The translations under genes and the position numbers were made by a program. The notes beneath the pieces are model-generated. The model saw only the letters and a list, made by a program, of their open reading frames with translations, did not search any database and was not told the origin of the DNA. DNA of 64,000 nucleotides from assembly GCA_002320815.1 (NCBI GenBank), contig DCLA01000006.1, positions 59,658-123,657 of the forward strand, in the 5' to 3' direction. Positions 40,337 to 48,611 of the stretch are shown one piece after another (the first letter of the stretch is position 1; each line of letters opens with the position of its first letter). Source of the DNA: Myxococcales bacterium UBA1660 (GTDB lineage: Bacteria; Myxococcota_A; Polyangia; Polyangiales; Houyiibacteriaceae).

Positions 40337-42115
40337 ATGACCCAGTCGGTCGCCCACGCCGCCACCCTGCCGGCCAGCGGTTCTTTCCGTAGCCCCGACG
40401 ACGGCGGCCATCCGTGGCCGCGCGGCACCACCCTTCCCGGGGACTACGTGGTCGAACGGGTCCTCGGCCAAGGCGGCTTCGCCGTGGTCTACGAGGCCCG
40501 ACACCCGGAGCACGGCCTGGTGGCCGTCAAGGTCCTCGACCGGTCCCAGAAGAACAACGAGGCCACCGAGGATCGCTTCTTCCGCGAGGCCGAGATCGCC
40601 GCGGCGGTCGATCACCCGAACGTCCTCAAAGTCCATCAGCTCGGCCGGGCCCACGACGGCTCGCCCTTCCTGGTCATGGAGCTGCTCCACGGCGAGGACC
40701 TCTCGGACCTCATCGACCGGCAGAGCCTCGACGTTGCCGCGGCCATCGAGATCGGCATCCAGCTCACCGCCGCGCTCCGCGCCCTCTCGGACGCGGGCGT
40801 GATCCATCGGGACCTCAAGCCGCACAACGTCTTGGTGCACGACGACGGCGGGAACATCCGCGCCAAGCTCATCGACTTCGGCATCGCCACCAGCACCGAA
40901 GACAGCGCGGTGAGCTCGGTGGAGAAGCTGACGCGGACCGGCGTCATCCTCGGCACCCCCCACTACCTCTCCCCGGAGCAGGCGCGCGGTGAGGACCTCG
41001 ACGTCCGGGCCGACCTCTACGCGCTGGGCGTGGTCCTCTACGAGTCCATCGCCGGCCGCGCGCCCTTCGAAGAGGGGAACCTCAACGCGCTCATCGCCTC
41101 GGTGCTCCGGGACGATCGCCCGCGGATCACCGAGTTCGTCCCCGACTGCCCGGAGGACCTGGCCGACATCCTCGCCAAGACCCTCGAGCGGGACAAGGAA
41201 GCCCGGTACCAGACCCCCGAGGAGTTCCTCGCGGCGCTGGAGACCTTCGCCGACGAGGCGGAGCTCCCCCGGGGCCAGGAGGCCCTCGCATCCCTCCGGG
41301 TCTCGAAGTCCATGACTCTCCCCTGGGAGCTCCGGAACCTCGCGCCCTGCAAGCGCGACGACCGGTCCATCCCGGTACCCATTCGCATGACCCAGCGGGG
41401 GACCCCCCGAGAGGTCACCCGCGGCTCGTGGGATCCGAACGCCACCGTGGAGTGGACCGACCGCGACAGCGACATGACCCCGCGGCCCATCGCCGTGGGG
41501 ACGCCGCCCGCCGAGCCGTCTCGGCGTCGCTTCCTGGCGCCCCTCGCGGCCGCCGCGGGCGTCGTCATCGGGATCGCCGTGGCCGGCTTTGCCGGAGCGG
41601 GTGACGCGTCGCCTTCCGAGGCGCACGCCGCCGCGCCGGTGGTCGAGCACGATGAAGCGGTGGCCGAGAGCCGGGAGGCGAGCGAGACCGCGGCCGAAGG
41701 CACCGCAGCCGGAAACAACGGTTCCAACGGTGCCCAGGCCGACGACACCCAGGCGGAGGCGGCCGAGGTCGCCGAGGCCGAGGCGCCCGCCGCGGAAGAC
41801 GAAGCGGAGACCTCCGAGCCCGCCGCCCGACGCGCTCCGCACCCGGCCCCCGAGCGCCCGACCCTCAGCGCGGCCACCCTCGAGTCCCAGGCGCGCCAGG
41901 CGTACACCCGCGGTCGGCTGAGCCGCGCGCGGAGCCTCTACCTGCGGGCCACCCACGTCGACGCCTCGGCCGCCGGGGCGTGGCGCGGCTACGGGCTGGT
42001 CGCCGCCCAGATGGGTCGCGACGCCGAGGCCCGGCGCGCCCTCACCCGCTACCTGCAGCTCGCCCCGCGAGCGCGCGACGCGAGTGCCATCCGGCGTCGC
42101 CTCGCCTCGCTCTGA
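40337..42115 (+). CDS. Ser/Thr protein kinase with membrane segment and TPR tail
   Basis: 592-residue Hanks-type kinase. Kinase domain about 35-300: glycine loop GQGGFAVVYEA, VAVKVLD, HRDLKPHN, DFGIATS, SPEQARGEDLDVRADLYALG, all intact. A linker leads to one membrane segment near 396-418 (FLAPLAAAAGVVIGIAVAGF). An Ala/Glu-rich extracytoplasmic stretch of ~90 residues follows, then TPR-like helices at the C-terminus (ARQAYTRGRLSRARSLYLRA, DAEARRALTRYLQLAP). The external TPR part may be an assembly or ligand sensor. Transcription probably needs RpoN from the promoter at 40247. Targets may include FHA proteins such as the one at 17.2 kb (inference). Confidence 0.9.
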   Translation: MTQSVAHAATLPASGSFRSPDDGGHPWPRGTTLPGDYVVERVLGQGGFAVVYEARHPEHGLVAVKVLDRSQKNNEATEDRFFREAEIAAAVDHPNVLKVHQLGRAHDGSPFLVMELLHGEDLSDLIDRQSLDVAAAIEIGIQLTAALRALSDAGVIHRDLKPHNVLVHDDGGNIRAKLIDFGIATSTEDSAVSSVEKLTRTGVILGTPHYLSPEQARGEDLDVRADLYALGVVLYESIAGRAPFEEGNLNALIASVLRDDRPRITEFVPDCPEDLADILAKTLERDKEARYQTPEEFLAALETFADEAELPRGQEALASLRVSKSMTLPWELRNLAPCKRDDRSIPVPIRMTQRGTPREVTRGSWDPNATVEWTDRDSDMTPRPIAVGTPPAEPSRRRFLAPLAAAAGVVIGIAVAGFAGAGDASPSEAHAAAPVVEHDEAVAESREASETAAEGTAAGNNGSNGAQADDTQAEAAEVAEAEAPAAEDEAETSEPAARRAPHPAPERPTLSAATLESQARQAYTRGRLSRARSLYLRATHVDASAAGAWRGYGLVAAQMGRDAEARRALTRYLQLAPRARDASAIRRRLASL

Positions 42116-42161
42116 GTCCGCGGACCTTCGACGCGGCCTCCACCCCCGACAGGGGATTCCG

Positions 42162-42191
42162 TTGACATGCGCCTCGCCAGCACGGCACTGT
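42162..42191 (+). promoter_or_regulatory. Possible -35 element for TetR gene
   Basis: A perfect TTGACA at 42162-42167 lies 52 bases before the TetR ATG, but the -10 (CACTGT at 42186-42191, 18-base spacer) is poor. An activator-dependent or self-repressed promoter is possible. Confidence 0.3.
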
Positions 42192-42218
42192 GACGCCGTC
42201 GCCGAGCGACCCGCTGCC

Positions 42219-42824
42219 ATGGGCTACAAGAAGTCCGAGATCTCCCAAGCCCAGATCATCGACGCGGCGATCCGCGTCCTCGCCCGGCAGGGCTACGCCC
42301 GCACCTCGCTGCTCGACATCGCCCGCGAAGCGGGGATGAGCAAGGGCGCGGTCCACTACCACTACCCCACCAAGGAAGCGCTCCTGCAGGTGGTCCTCCA
42401 GAGCGCGACCGACAAGGTCCAGGAGCAGACCATCGCCGCCTGGCAGACCGAGGCCACGCCCTTCGGCTCGCTGCGCAAGTCCCTGGAGACGCTCTGGCAG
42501 GTCCGCGCCGCCCGGACGCCCGAGGCCCTGGTGGTGGCCGATCTGCTGGCCCTGAGCCTCACCGACGAGTCGCTCCGGCCCCAGCTCGCCGAGTTCTACG
42601 AGGTCGCCGCGGCGCAGATCCGCGAGTACCTGGAGTCCAACCTGGTCGCCCTCGGGCTCCGGCCGAAGATCCCCATGGACGTGTTGCCGCGGCTGGTCAT
42701 CGGGCTGTTGGACGGCCTGGTCATGCAGGCTTTCGTCGAGCCGGACGCCCTGAAGCCGGAGCAGGTGGTCCAGGCCATCGAGACGATGGCGATGGGTCTG
42801 TTCGCGCCCGAGCCCAAGCAGTAG
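42219..42824 (+). CDS. TetR/AcrR family regulator
   Basis: 201-residue dimeric repressor. The N-terminal helix-turn-helix spans about 12-55 (AAIRVLARQGYARTSLLDIA, then AGMSKGAVHYHYPTKEALL). The C-terminal all-helical ligand domain (about 60-195) is of the common AcrR-like size and lacks a recognisable effector signature. No efflux pump or enzyme is adjacent; the neighbours are the Ser/Thr kinase and holB, so its regulon is not evident. It probably controls itself and distant genes. Confidence 0.9.
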   Translation: MGYKKSEISQAQIIDAAIRVLARQGYARTSLLDIAREAGMSKGAVHYHYPTKEALLQVVLQSATDKVQEQTIAAWQTEATPFGSLRKSLETLWQVRAARTPEALVVADLLALSLTDESLRPQLAEFYEVAAAQIREYLESNLVALGLRPKIPMDVLPRLVIGLLDGLVMQAFVEPDALKPEQVVQAIETMAMGLFAPEPKQ

Positions 42825-42836
42825 TACCCCTTCGGC

Positions 42837-43811
42837 GTGGACGCCTTCGACGCCATCCGTGGCCAGAGCCACGCCGTGGACGCCCTCCGCCGCGTGGTGG
42901 ACCGGGGTCGCATCGCCAGCGCCTACCTCTTCGAGGGCCCGAGCGGGGTCGGCAAGGAGAAGGCCGCGCTCGCGCTCGCTCGCGCCGTCATCGGCGAGAA
43001 GGCCTGGCCGCGGATCCAGTCGGGATCCCATCCGGACGTGCGCATCTACCGCCCCCGCGACGAGGGCCACCGGAACATCCGGGTGGAGTTCCTGCGGGAG
43101 GAGATCCTCCGCCACGCAGAGTACGCGCCCTTCGAAGCGAAGAACTCGTTCCTGATCTTCCCCGAAGCCGACGTGAGCTTCCCGGAGATCCACCCCGAGT
43201 CGGGCAACGCGCTGCTCAAGACCCTCGAGGAGCCCAAGCCCGGAGTGACCTTCGTGCTCTTGGCCGAACGGCCCCAGCGGCTCCTGCCGACCATCCGCTC
43301 GCGCTCCCAGCCGCTCCGCTTCCAGCGCCTCGATGCCGAGGTCGTCGAGGCCGTGCTGGCGGAGCAGGGGGTGGACGCGGAGACCGCGGTCATCGCGGCC
43401 GCCCTCGCCGGCGGCCGCGCCGACAAGGCGCTCTGGCTCGCGGAGGAGGACCGCGCCGCGCAGCTCCTGGAGCTCGCCGAGCGGGTGGACGAGGTCACCG
43501 AGGGTCATCGCCCCGACCAGCTCGTCGACGTGGCCGACGAGCTGAGCAAGCAGGACGACCTCCGCGGCGCGCTCGAGAGCCTCGCGGCCTTCTACGCCGA
43601 CCTCGCCCGGGCCGCGCTGGGGGTCCCCGACGAGCGCCTCGCCTTCCGGCATCGCGCGGACCTCATCCGGCGACGGGGGGCGCGGCTGGGCGCCCGCCGG
43701 GCTTCGGCGCGGGTCGAGCTGCTCACCACCATCTTCGAGGACCTGGACGCCAACGCGAACAAGAGCGCGGCCATGGACTCGCTGGTCTTCCGGCTGCGCT
43801 CCGCCCGCTGA
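42837..43811 (+). CDS. holB: DNA polymerase III subunit delta'
   Basis: Clamp-loader stator subunit, 324 residues, starting with GTG 42837, 13 bases after the TetR stop. Seen: GQSHAVDALRRVV, the P-loop remnant GPSGVGKEKAALALA (Thr/Ser of Walker A replaced, normal for delta'), SGNALLKTLEEPKPG and the SRSQ sensor. The zinc-binding cysteines typical of delta' after the P-loop are missing (PRIQSGSHPDV). metG follows 49 bases downstream, a frequent arrangement in bacteria (holB/tmk region with metG and tatD). Confidence 0.9.
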   Translation: MDAFDAIRGQSHAVDALRRVVDRGRIASAYLFEGPSGVGKEKAALALARAVIGEKAWPRIQSGSHPDVRIYRPRDEGHRNIRVEFLREEILRHAEYAPFEAKNSFLIFPEADVSFPEIHPESGNALLKTLEEPKPGVTFVLLAERPQRLLPTIRSRSQPLRFQRLDAEVVEAVLAEQGVDAETAVIAAALAGGRADKALWLAEEDRAAQLLELAERVDEVTEGHRPDQLVDVADELSKQDDLRGALESLAAFYADLARAALGVPDERLAFRHRADLIRRRGARLGARRASARVELLTTIFEDLDANANKSAAMDSLVFRLRSAR

Positions 43812-43860
43812 GATCTCCGGGGCTGCGCGCGTGGAATTCTTGGCGTAGGCTCGCCGGCCC

Positions 43861-45888
43861 ATGGCCGCCGACACGACCAAGCCCTTCTACGTCACGACGC
43901 CGATCTACTACGTCAACGACAAGCCCCACATCGGACACGCCTACTCCACCGTGGCCGCCGACGTGTTGGCTCGCTACGCGCGCCTGCGCGGGCGCCCCAC
44001 CCGCTTCCTGACGGGGACCGACGAGCACGGGCAGAAGATCGAGGAGCGGGCCAAGGAGCTCGGCGAGGATCCCGCCGAGTTCGTCGACCGGATGTCGCCG
44101 CCCTTCAAGGAGGCCTTCGAGCAGCTGAACTGTTCGTTCGACGACTACATCCGCACCACCGAGGCGCGCCACGAGTCGGAGGTCCAGGAGCTCTGGCAGA
44201 TGCTGGAGGCCTCGGGCGACATCTACCTCGGCGAGTACGAGGGCTGGTATTCGGTGGCCGACGAGGCCTTCATCACCGAGACCGAGTACGAGGAGCTCGA
44301 CGAGGTCACCAAGAAGAAGGTGAAGCGCGTCGCCGAGCCCAGCTACTTCTTCAAGCTCTCCGCCTACGGCGAGAAGCTCCTCGAGTTCTACGAGGCGCAC
44401 CCGGACTTCGTGCAGCCCGCCGGCCGCTTCAACGAGGTGAAGGCCTTCGTGAAGGGGGGCCTGCGCGACCTGAGCATCTCGCGGACCAGCTTCACCTGGG
44501 GCGTCCCGGTCCCCGGCGACGAGAAGCACGTGATGTACGTGTGGCTCGACGCGCTGACCAACTACATCAGCGCCCTCGGCGGCCCGGCGGATCCCGGCGC
44601 GTCGCCCCTCTACGACAAGTTCTGGGGCGAAGGCGCCGAGCAGGTCCACATCGTGGGCAAGGACATCCTGCGCTTCCACGCGGTCTACTGGCCCGCCTTC
44701 CTGCTCAGCGCCGGCATCACGCCGCCCACCCGGGTCTGGGCCCACGGCTGGCTGACGATCAACGGCGAGAAGATGAGCAAGCGGCTCGGGAACTTCATCC
44801 CGCCGAAGCCCTTGGTCGACGCCTTCGGGGTCGACGTGGTCCGCTACTACCTGATGCGCGAGGTCGGCTTCGGGCAGGACGGCGACTTCGCCCACAAGCA
44901 CGTGCTCGCTCGCTACAATGGCGAGCTGGCCAACGGCCTGGGCAACCTGCTCAACCGCATGGTCACGAGCATCGTGCGCAAGCAGCTCGATGGAAAGGTC
45001 CCCGAGCCGGGCGAGCCCACCGAAGACGAGAAGCAGCTCCTGCTCACCGCCCAGCGCGCGGCCACCGAAGCGGCGAAGCACATGGACGACGTCCAGCCGC
45101 ACCGCGCCCTGGAGAAGATCTGGGAGCTGGTGGGGGCCACCAACCGCTACGTCGACCAGACCGCACCGTGGGCGCTCGCCAAGAACGGCGAGACCGAGAA
45201 GCTGGGCCGCGTGGCCTACACCGTCCTCGAGGCCCTGCGCTGGGTCTCGGTGATGATCGCGCCCTTCATGCCCGACAAGGCCAAGGGGCTCCGCGAGCAG
45301 CTCGGTCTCGACGACCTGGCCGTCACCGAGGGCACCGACCACTGGCCGGAGGCCTGGGGCGAGCTCCCCGTGGGCACCCAGACCCAACCGGGGGATCCGC
45401 TCTTCCCGCGCCTGCACCCCAAGGAGCAGGCCAAGCTCTTCGCCGGCTTCGGGCTCGGTCCCGACGGCGAGAAGCTCCCCGCCGAGGGCGACGCGCCCGC
45501 CGAGGCGAAGACGAAGACCAAGAAGGCGAAGAAGTCCAAGAAGGCCGAGCCCCTCCCCGAGGGCTGCATCGCCTTCGATCAGTTCCTCGCGGTGGAGCTG
45601 CGGGTCGGCCTGGTCCGGAGCGCCGAGCCGGTGGAGGGCAGCGACAAGCTGCTCAAGCTCGCCATCGACCTCGGCGAAGAGAAGCCCCGCCAGGTCGTCG
45701 CCGGCATCCGTAAGCACTACGCGCCCGACGATCTGGTCGACAAGCGGGTGGTCGTGGTCGCGAACCTGGCGCCGCGGAAGATCTTCGGCCTCGAGTCCCA
45801 GGGCATGGTCCTCGCGGCCTCGACGGACGACGCGTTCTCGGTCCTCACCGTCGAGGCCGAGATCCCCCCCGGCACCCGCGCGAGCTGA
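43861..45888 (+). CDS. metG: Methionyl-tRNA synthetase
   Basis: Charges tRNA-Met in the cytoplasm. 675 residues: class I catalytic domain with HIGH (PHIGHAYSTVA) and the signature KMSKR (GEKMSKRLGN; KMSKS in many species), helical anticodon domain (about 360-510), a Lys-rich linker (TKTKKAKKSKKAE), and a C-terminal tRNA-binding OB domain (about 570-675, FLAVELRVGLVRSAEPVEGS). The connective domain lacks zinc cysteines (GWYSVADEAF), placing it in the zinc-free MetG group. The clustering metG-HEAT-tatD is sensible because tatD often follows metG. Confidence 0.96.
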   Translation: MAADTTKPFYVTTPIYYVNDKPHIGHAYSTVAADVLARYARLRGRPTRFLTGTDEHGQKIEERAKELGEDPAEFVDRMSPPFKEAFEQLNCSFDDYIRTTEARHESEVQELWQMLEASGDIYLGEYEGWYSVADEAFITETEYEELDEVTKKKVKRVAEPSYFFKLSAYGEKLLEFYEAHPDFVQPAGRFNEVKAFVKGGLRDLSISRTSFTWGVPVPGDEKHVMYVWLDALTNYISALGGPADPGASPLYDKFWGEGAEQVHIVGKDILRFHAVYWPAFLLSAGITPPTRVWAHGWLTINGEKMSKRLGNFIPPKPLVDAFGVDVVRYYLMREVGFGQDGDFAHKHVLARYNGELANGLGNLLNRMVTSIVRKQLDGKVPEPGEPTEDEKQLLLTAQRAATEAAKHMDDVQPHRALEKIWELVGATNRYVDQTAPWALAKNGETEKLGRVAYTVLEALRWVSVMIAPFMPDKAKGLREQLGLDDLAVTEGTDHWPEAWGELPVGTQTQPGDPLFPRLHPKEQAKLFAGFGLGPDGEKLPAEGDAPAEAKTKTKKAKKSKKAEPLPEGCIAFDQFLAVELRVGLVRSAEPVEGSDKLLKLAIDLGEEKPRQVVAGIRKHYAPDDLVDKRVVVVANLAPRKIFGLESQGMVLAASTDDAFSVLTVEAEIPPGTRAS

Positions 45889-45953
45889 CCCGCACGGCCG
45901 TCGGCACCGGGCCCCGGGCGGCACTCCGCCGGCCGGGGTGCTATGCCGTCTCG

Positions 45954-46964
45954 GTGCTGATTCCCATGCTGCCGCCCAGCTTCGATGCAGCGCTTCGCGA
46001 CGTCGAGGCGCGCGCCCCGAAGTTCCGTCTCGCCGCCGCGCACGGGCTGGCCTCGCCGCCCGAGGGGCGGGAAGACGAGGCCGTCCAGGGCCTCATCCGC
46101 CTGGCCAACGACGAGCTGGGCCCCATTCGGGCCCAAGCCCTCGCCGGGCTCGAGGCCCTCGCCCACGGGGGTCTCGCCGTCGCGCGCAGGCGCATGGACG
46201 ACGAGCACGACGCCGTGCGCCAGGCCGCCCTCCGCGCCGCCGCCGCGCTGGACGACGACGCCCTGAGCTGGCTCCCCGACCTGATGGGGGACGAGCGTGC
46301 CGAGATGCGCGGCCAGGCGCTCCTGGCCGTCGCCGAGCTCGCCGGGGGCGAGCGGGCCCTGCCGGTGATCGAGCGCGGCCTCGCCGACGAGGACCCCGGG
46401 GTCCGCGGCGCCGCCGCCGTCGCGGCCGGTGAGCTCGGTCTGGAGTCGATGATGGACCCCCTCGCCGCCCTCCTCGAGGACCGCGGCGACGTGGCCTTCG
46501 CCGCGGCCTGCGCGCTGGCGGGGCTCGGCGATGCCCGGGGCGAGGCGGTGCTCGTGGCCGCGCTCCGGGACCGCGAGGCCGGCCTCGACGCCGCGGAGGC
46601 CCTGGGGGAGATCGCGGGCGACGCCGGGCTGAACGCGCTGGCCGAGACCGCGCAGCGCCCCTTCGGGAACCTCCTGCTGCGCGCCGCCGCCGGAGCCGCC
46701 CTCGCCCGTCGCGGCGACGCCCGCGGCGAGCCCGCCCTGGGCCGGGTCCTCGAAGCCTGGCGCGCCGATGGCCGGGACTACGCCGTCCATGCGGTGGGCG
46801 AGCTGGAACTCGAAGGGCTCCTCCCCACCCTCATCCGGCTCACCAAGCGCCTCCGGGGCGCCGATCCGGCCGTCCTGGCCCAGGCCCTGGAGCGCTTCGC
46901 CGATCGCCGGGAAGACGCCCTGCGCGCGCTGGGCCTCCTCCGCGAACGACACACCCCCGCCTGA
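45954..46964 (+). CDS. HEAT-repeat protein
   Basis: 336 residues from GTG 45954 (ATG 45966 also possible). It consists almost entirely of ~31-residue helical repeats of HEAT/PBS-lyase type, e.g. PIRAQALAGLEALAHGG, AVRQAALRAAAALDDD, GVRGAAAVAAGELG and DVAFAAACALAGLGD. No signal peptide is present. It is a likely scaffold or adaptor; inserted between metG and tatD, it is of unknown partner. Confidence 0.85.
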   Translation: MLIPMLPPSFDAALRDVEARAPKFRLAAAHGLASPPEGREDEAVQGLIRLANDELGPIRAQALAGLEALAHGGLAVARRRMDDEHDAVRQAALRAAAALDDDALSWLPDLMGDERAEMRGQALLAVAELAGGERALPVIERGLADEDPGVRGAAAVAAGELGLESMMDPLAALLEDRGDVAFAAACALAGLGDARGEAVLVAALRDREAGLDAAEALGEIAGDAGLNALAETAQRPFGNLLLRAAAGAALARRGDARGEPALGRVLEAWRADGRDYAVHAVGELELEGLLPTLIRLTKRLRGADPAVLAQALERFADRREDALRALGLLRERHTPA

Positions 46965-47001
46965 CTGGCGCCCGCCCGCCTTCGTGTGCACTCACCGCCC
47001 C

Positions 47002-47793
47002 ATGAGACTCTTCGACACCCACTGCCACCTCGACGACCGCCGCCTCGAAGGCCGCCTCGACGAGGTCCTCCAGAACGCCGCCGACGCCGGCGTCGAGCGC
47101 ATGACCACCATCGGCTGCGTCCGCGACGTGGAGGGTCTGGATCGCGCCCCCGCCCTGGCTCGACGGCACGCCCACCTGAGCGCCACCGTCGGCGTGCACC
47201 CCCACGACGCGGCCGCCCTGGACGACGCGCTCTTCGCCGCCCTGGAGACCAAGGCCGCCGCGCCCGAGGTGGTCGCCATCGGCGAGATGGGGCTCGACTA
47301 CTTCTACGACAACAGCCCCCGGGAGACCCAGCAGGAGGTCTTCCGCCGCCAGATCGACCTGGCGAAGCGCGTGGGCAAGCCCATCGTCGTGCACACCCGC
47401 GACGCCGCCGCCGAGACCCTGGCGATCCTCCGCGCCGAGGATGCCCGAGACGTGGGCGGGATCATCCACTGCTTCAGCGAGGACGCCGCGTTCGCCAAGG
47501 CGGCCCTGGAGATGGGCTTCGTCGCGGCTTTCAGCGGCATCGTGACCTTCAAGCGATCGGCGGCGATCCAGGAAGCCGCGAAGCAGCAGCCCGGGGACAT
47601 GCTCCTCGTGGAGACCGACGCCCCCTACCTGGCCCCGGTTCCCAAGCGCGGAAAGACCAATGAACCCGCGTACGTAGCCCACACCGCCCGCTTCATCGCG
47701 GAGCTCCGCGGGGAAGACCCGGAGGAGCTCGCGGAGCGGGCCTTCCAGAACTCCTTGCGGGTGTTCGGGATCGACGACGCAACTTCCGCTTGA
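47002..47793 (+). CDS. tatD: TatD family metal-dependent hydrolase
   Basis: 263-residue TIM-barrel metallohydrolase; TatD is a 3'-5' exonuclease/DNase and D-aminoacyl-tRNA-deacylase-related family member. Metal ligands are present: DTHCHLD at the start, Glu in IGEMGLDYFYD, His in PIVVHTRDA and GIIHCFSED, Asp in VETDAPYLAP. ATG 47002 gives the canonical start MRLFDTHCHLD. The stop codon overlaps a hairpin (47783-47801). Confidence 0.94.
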   Translation: MRLFDTHCHLDDRRLEGRLDEVLQNAADAGVERMTTIGCVRDVEGLDRAPALARRHAHLSATVGVHPHDAAALDDALFAALETKAAAPEVVAIGEMGLDYFYDNSPRETQQEVFRRQIDLAKRVGKPIVVHTRDAAAETLAILRAEDARDVGGIIHCFSEDAAFAKAALEMGFVAAFSGIVTFKRSAAIQEAAKQQPGDMLLVETDAPYLAPVPKRGKTNEPAYVAHTARFIAELRGEDPEELAERAFQNSLRVFGIDDATSA

Positions 47794-47817
47794 CGCGGAA
47801 GGGCCCCCAGCTACCCT
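47783..47817 (+). promoter_or_regulatory. Hairpin over tatD stop and possible rplC promoter
   Basis: CTTCCGC (47783-47789) pairs perfectly with GCGGAAG (47795-47801) around TTGAC, spanning the tatD stop. The same bases hold TTGACG (47790-47795) with TACCCT (47812-47817) at 16 bases, which could be the promoter of the isolated rplC. Terminator and promoter readings compete. Confidence 0.35.
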
Positions 47818-47902
47818 TCGCACCCTTTCGGCCACCCCCCGGAATTCCACCGGTGAGCACGGCGGCCTCTCAACCTTCAGCACCTCGCGCGGAGCGCACC
47901 CC

Positions 47903-48568
47903 GTGAACACGAATCTCGGCCTCATCGGCAAGAAGCTCGGCAACACCCAGATTTTCACCGAAGACGGCGAAGTCCGTCGCGTGACGGTGGTCGCCGCCGG
48001 CCCCTGCGTGGTCCTCGCCAAGCGGACCCAGGACAAGCATGGCTACTCGGCCATCCAGCTCGGCTTCGGCGAGCGTAAGGCCAAGGGCGTGAACAAGCCC
48101 GACGCCGGCTACTTCAAGAAGGTCGGCGTCGAGGGCGCCCCCGCCCTGGTTAAGGAGATCCGTCTCCCCCAGGACGTCGTGGACGGTTACGAGGTCGGTC
48201 AGACCCTCTCCGCCAGCGACATCTTCGAAGAGGGCGCGTTCGTGGACATCAGCGGCAAGAGCAAGGGCCGCGGCTTCACCGGTGTCATGAAGCGCCACAA
48301 CTTCTCCGGCTACAAGGCCACCCACGGCGCCCACGAGTACCAGCGTCACGGCGGCTCGATCGGTATGAACATGACCCCCGGTCGCGTCTTCAAGGGCAAG
48401 AAGATGGCCGGCCAGCACGGCAACTCGAAGGTCACCATCCAGAACCTCAAGGTCGTCAAGGTGATGGCCGACGAGGGTCTCGTCCTCGTCGAGGGCAGCG
48501 TGCCCGGCCCGCGTGGCGGCCTCGTGACCCTGCGTCGCGCCGCGAAGAAGAAGGCCAAGGCCTCCTGA
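47903..48568 (+). CDS. rplC: Ribosomal protein L3 (outside the S10 operon)
   Basis: 50S assembly-initiator protein L3, 221 residues, from GTG 47903 with GGAGCG 6 bases ahead. Seen: LIGKKLGNTQIF at the N-terminus, DISGKSKGRGFTGVMKRHNF, the long loop HGAHEYQRHGGSIGMNMTPGR with KKMAGQHGNSKVT (the Gln methylated by PrmB in enterobacteria) and a Lys/Arg tail. L3 is normally encoded between rpsJ and rplD; here tatD is upstream and rlmE downstream, with no other ribosomal gene. Codon choice looks more biased than in neighbours (many CGT/GGT), as in highly expressed genes. Whether a second rplC exists elsewhere is unknown. Confidence 0.96.
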   Translation: MNTNLGLIGKKLGNTQIFTEDGEVRRVTVVAAGPCVVLAKRTQDKHGYSAIQLGFGERKAKGVNKPDAGYFKKVGVEGAPALVKEIRLPQDVVDGYEVGQTLSASDIFEEGAFVDISGKSKGRGFTGVMKRHNFSGYKATHGAHEYQRHGGSIGMNMTPGRVFKGKKMAGQHGNSKVTIQNLKVVKVMADEGLVLVEGSVPGPRGGLVTLRRAAKKKAKAS

Positions 48569-48570
48569 AC

Positions 48571-48583
48571 CCCGCGATGCGGG
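48571..48583 (+). terminator. Short hairpin after rplC
   Basis: CCCGC-GAT-GCGGG directly after the rplC stop. Five GC pairs and no T-run make it weak as a terminator; together with the stronger hairpin at 48664 it may reduce read-through into rlmE. Confidence 0.25.
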
Positions 48584-48611
48584 AACGGCTCACGACGCCG
48601 GAGAGCTGACG

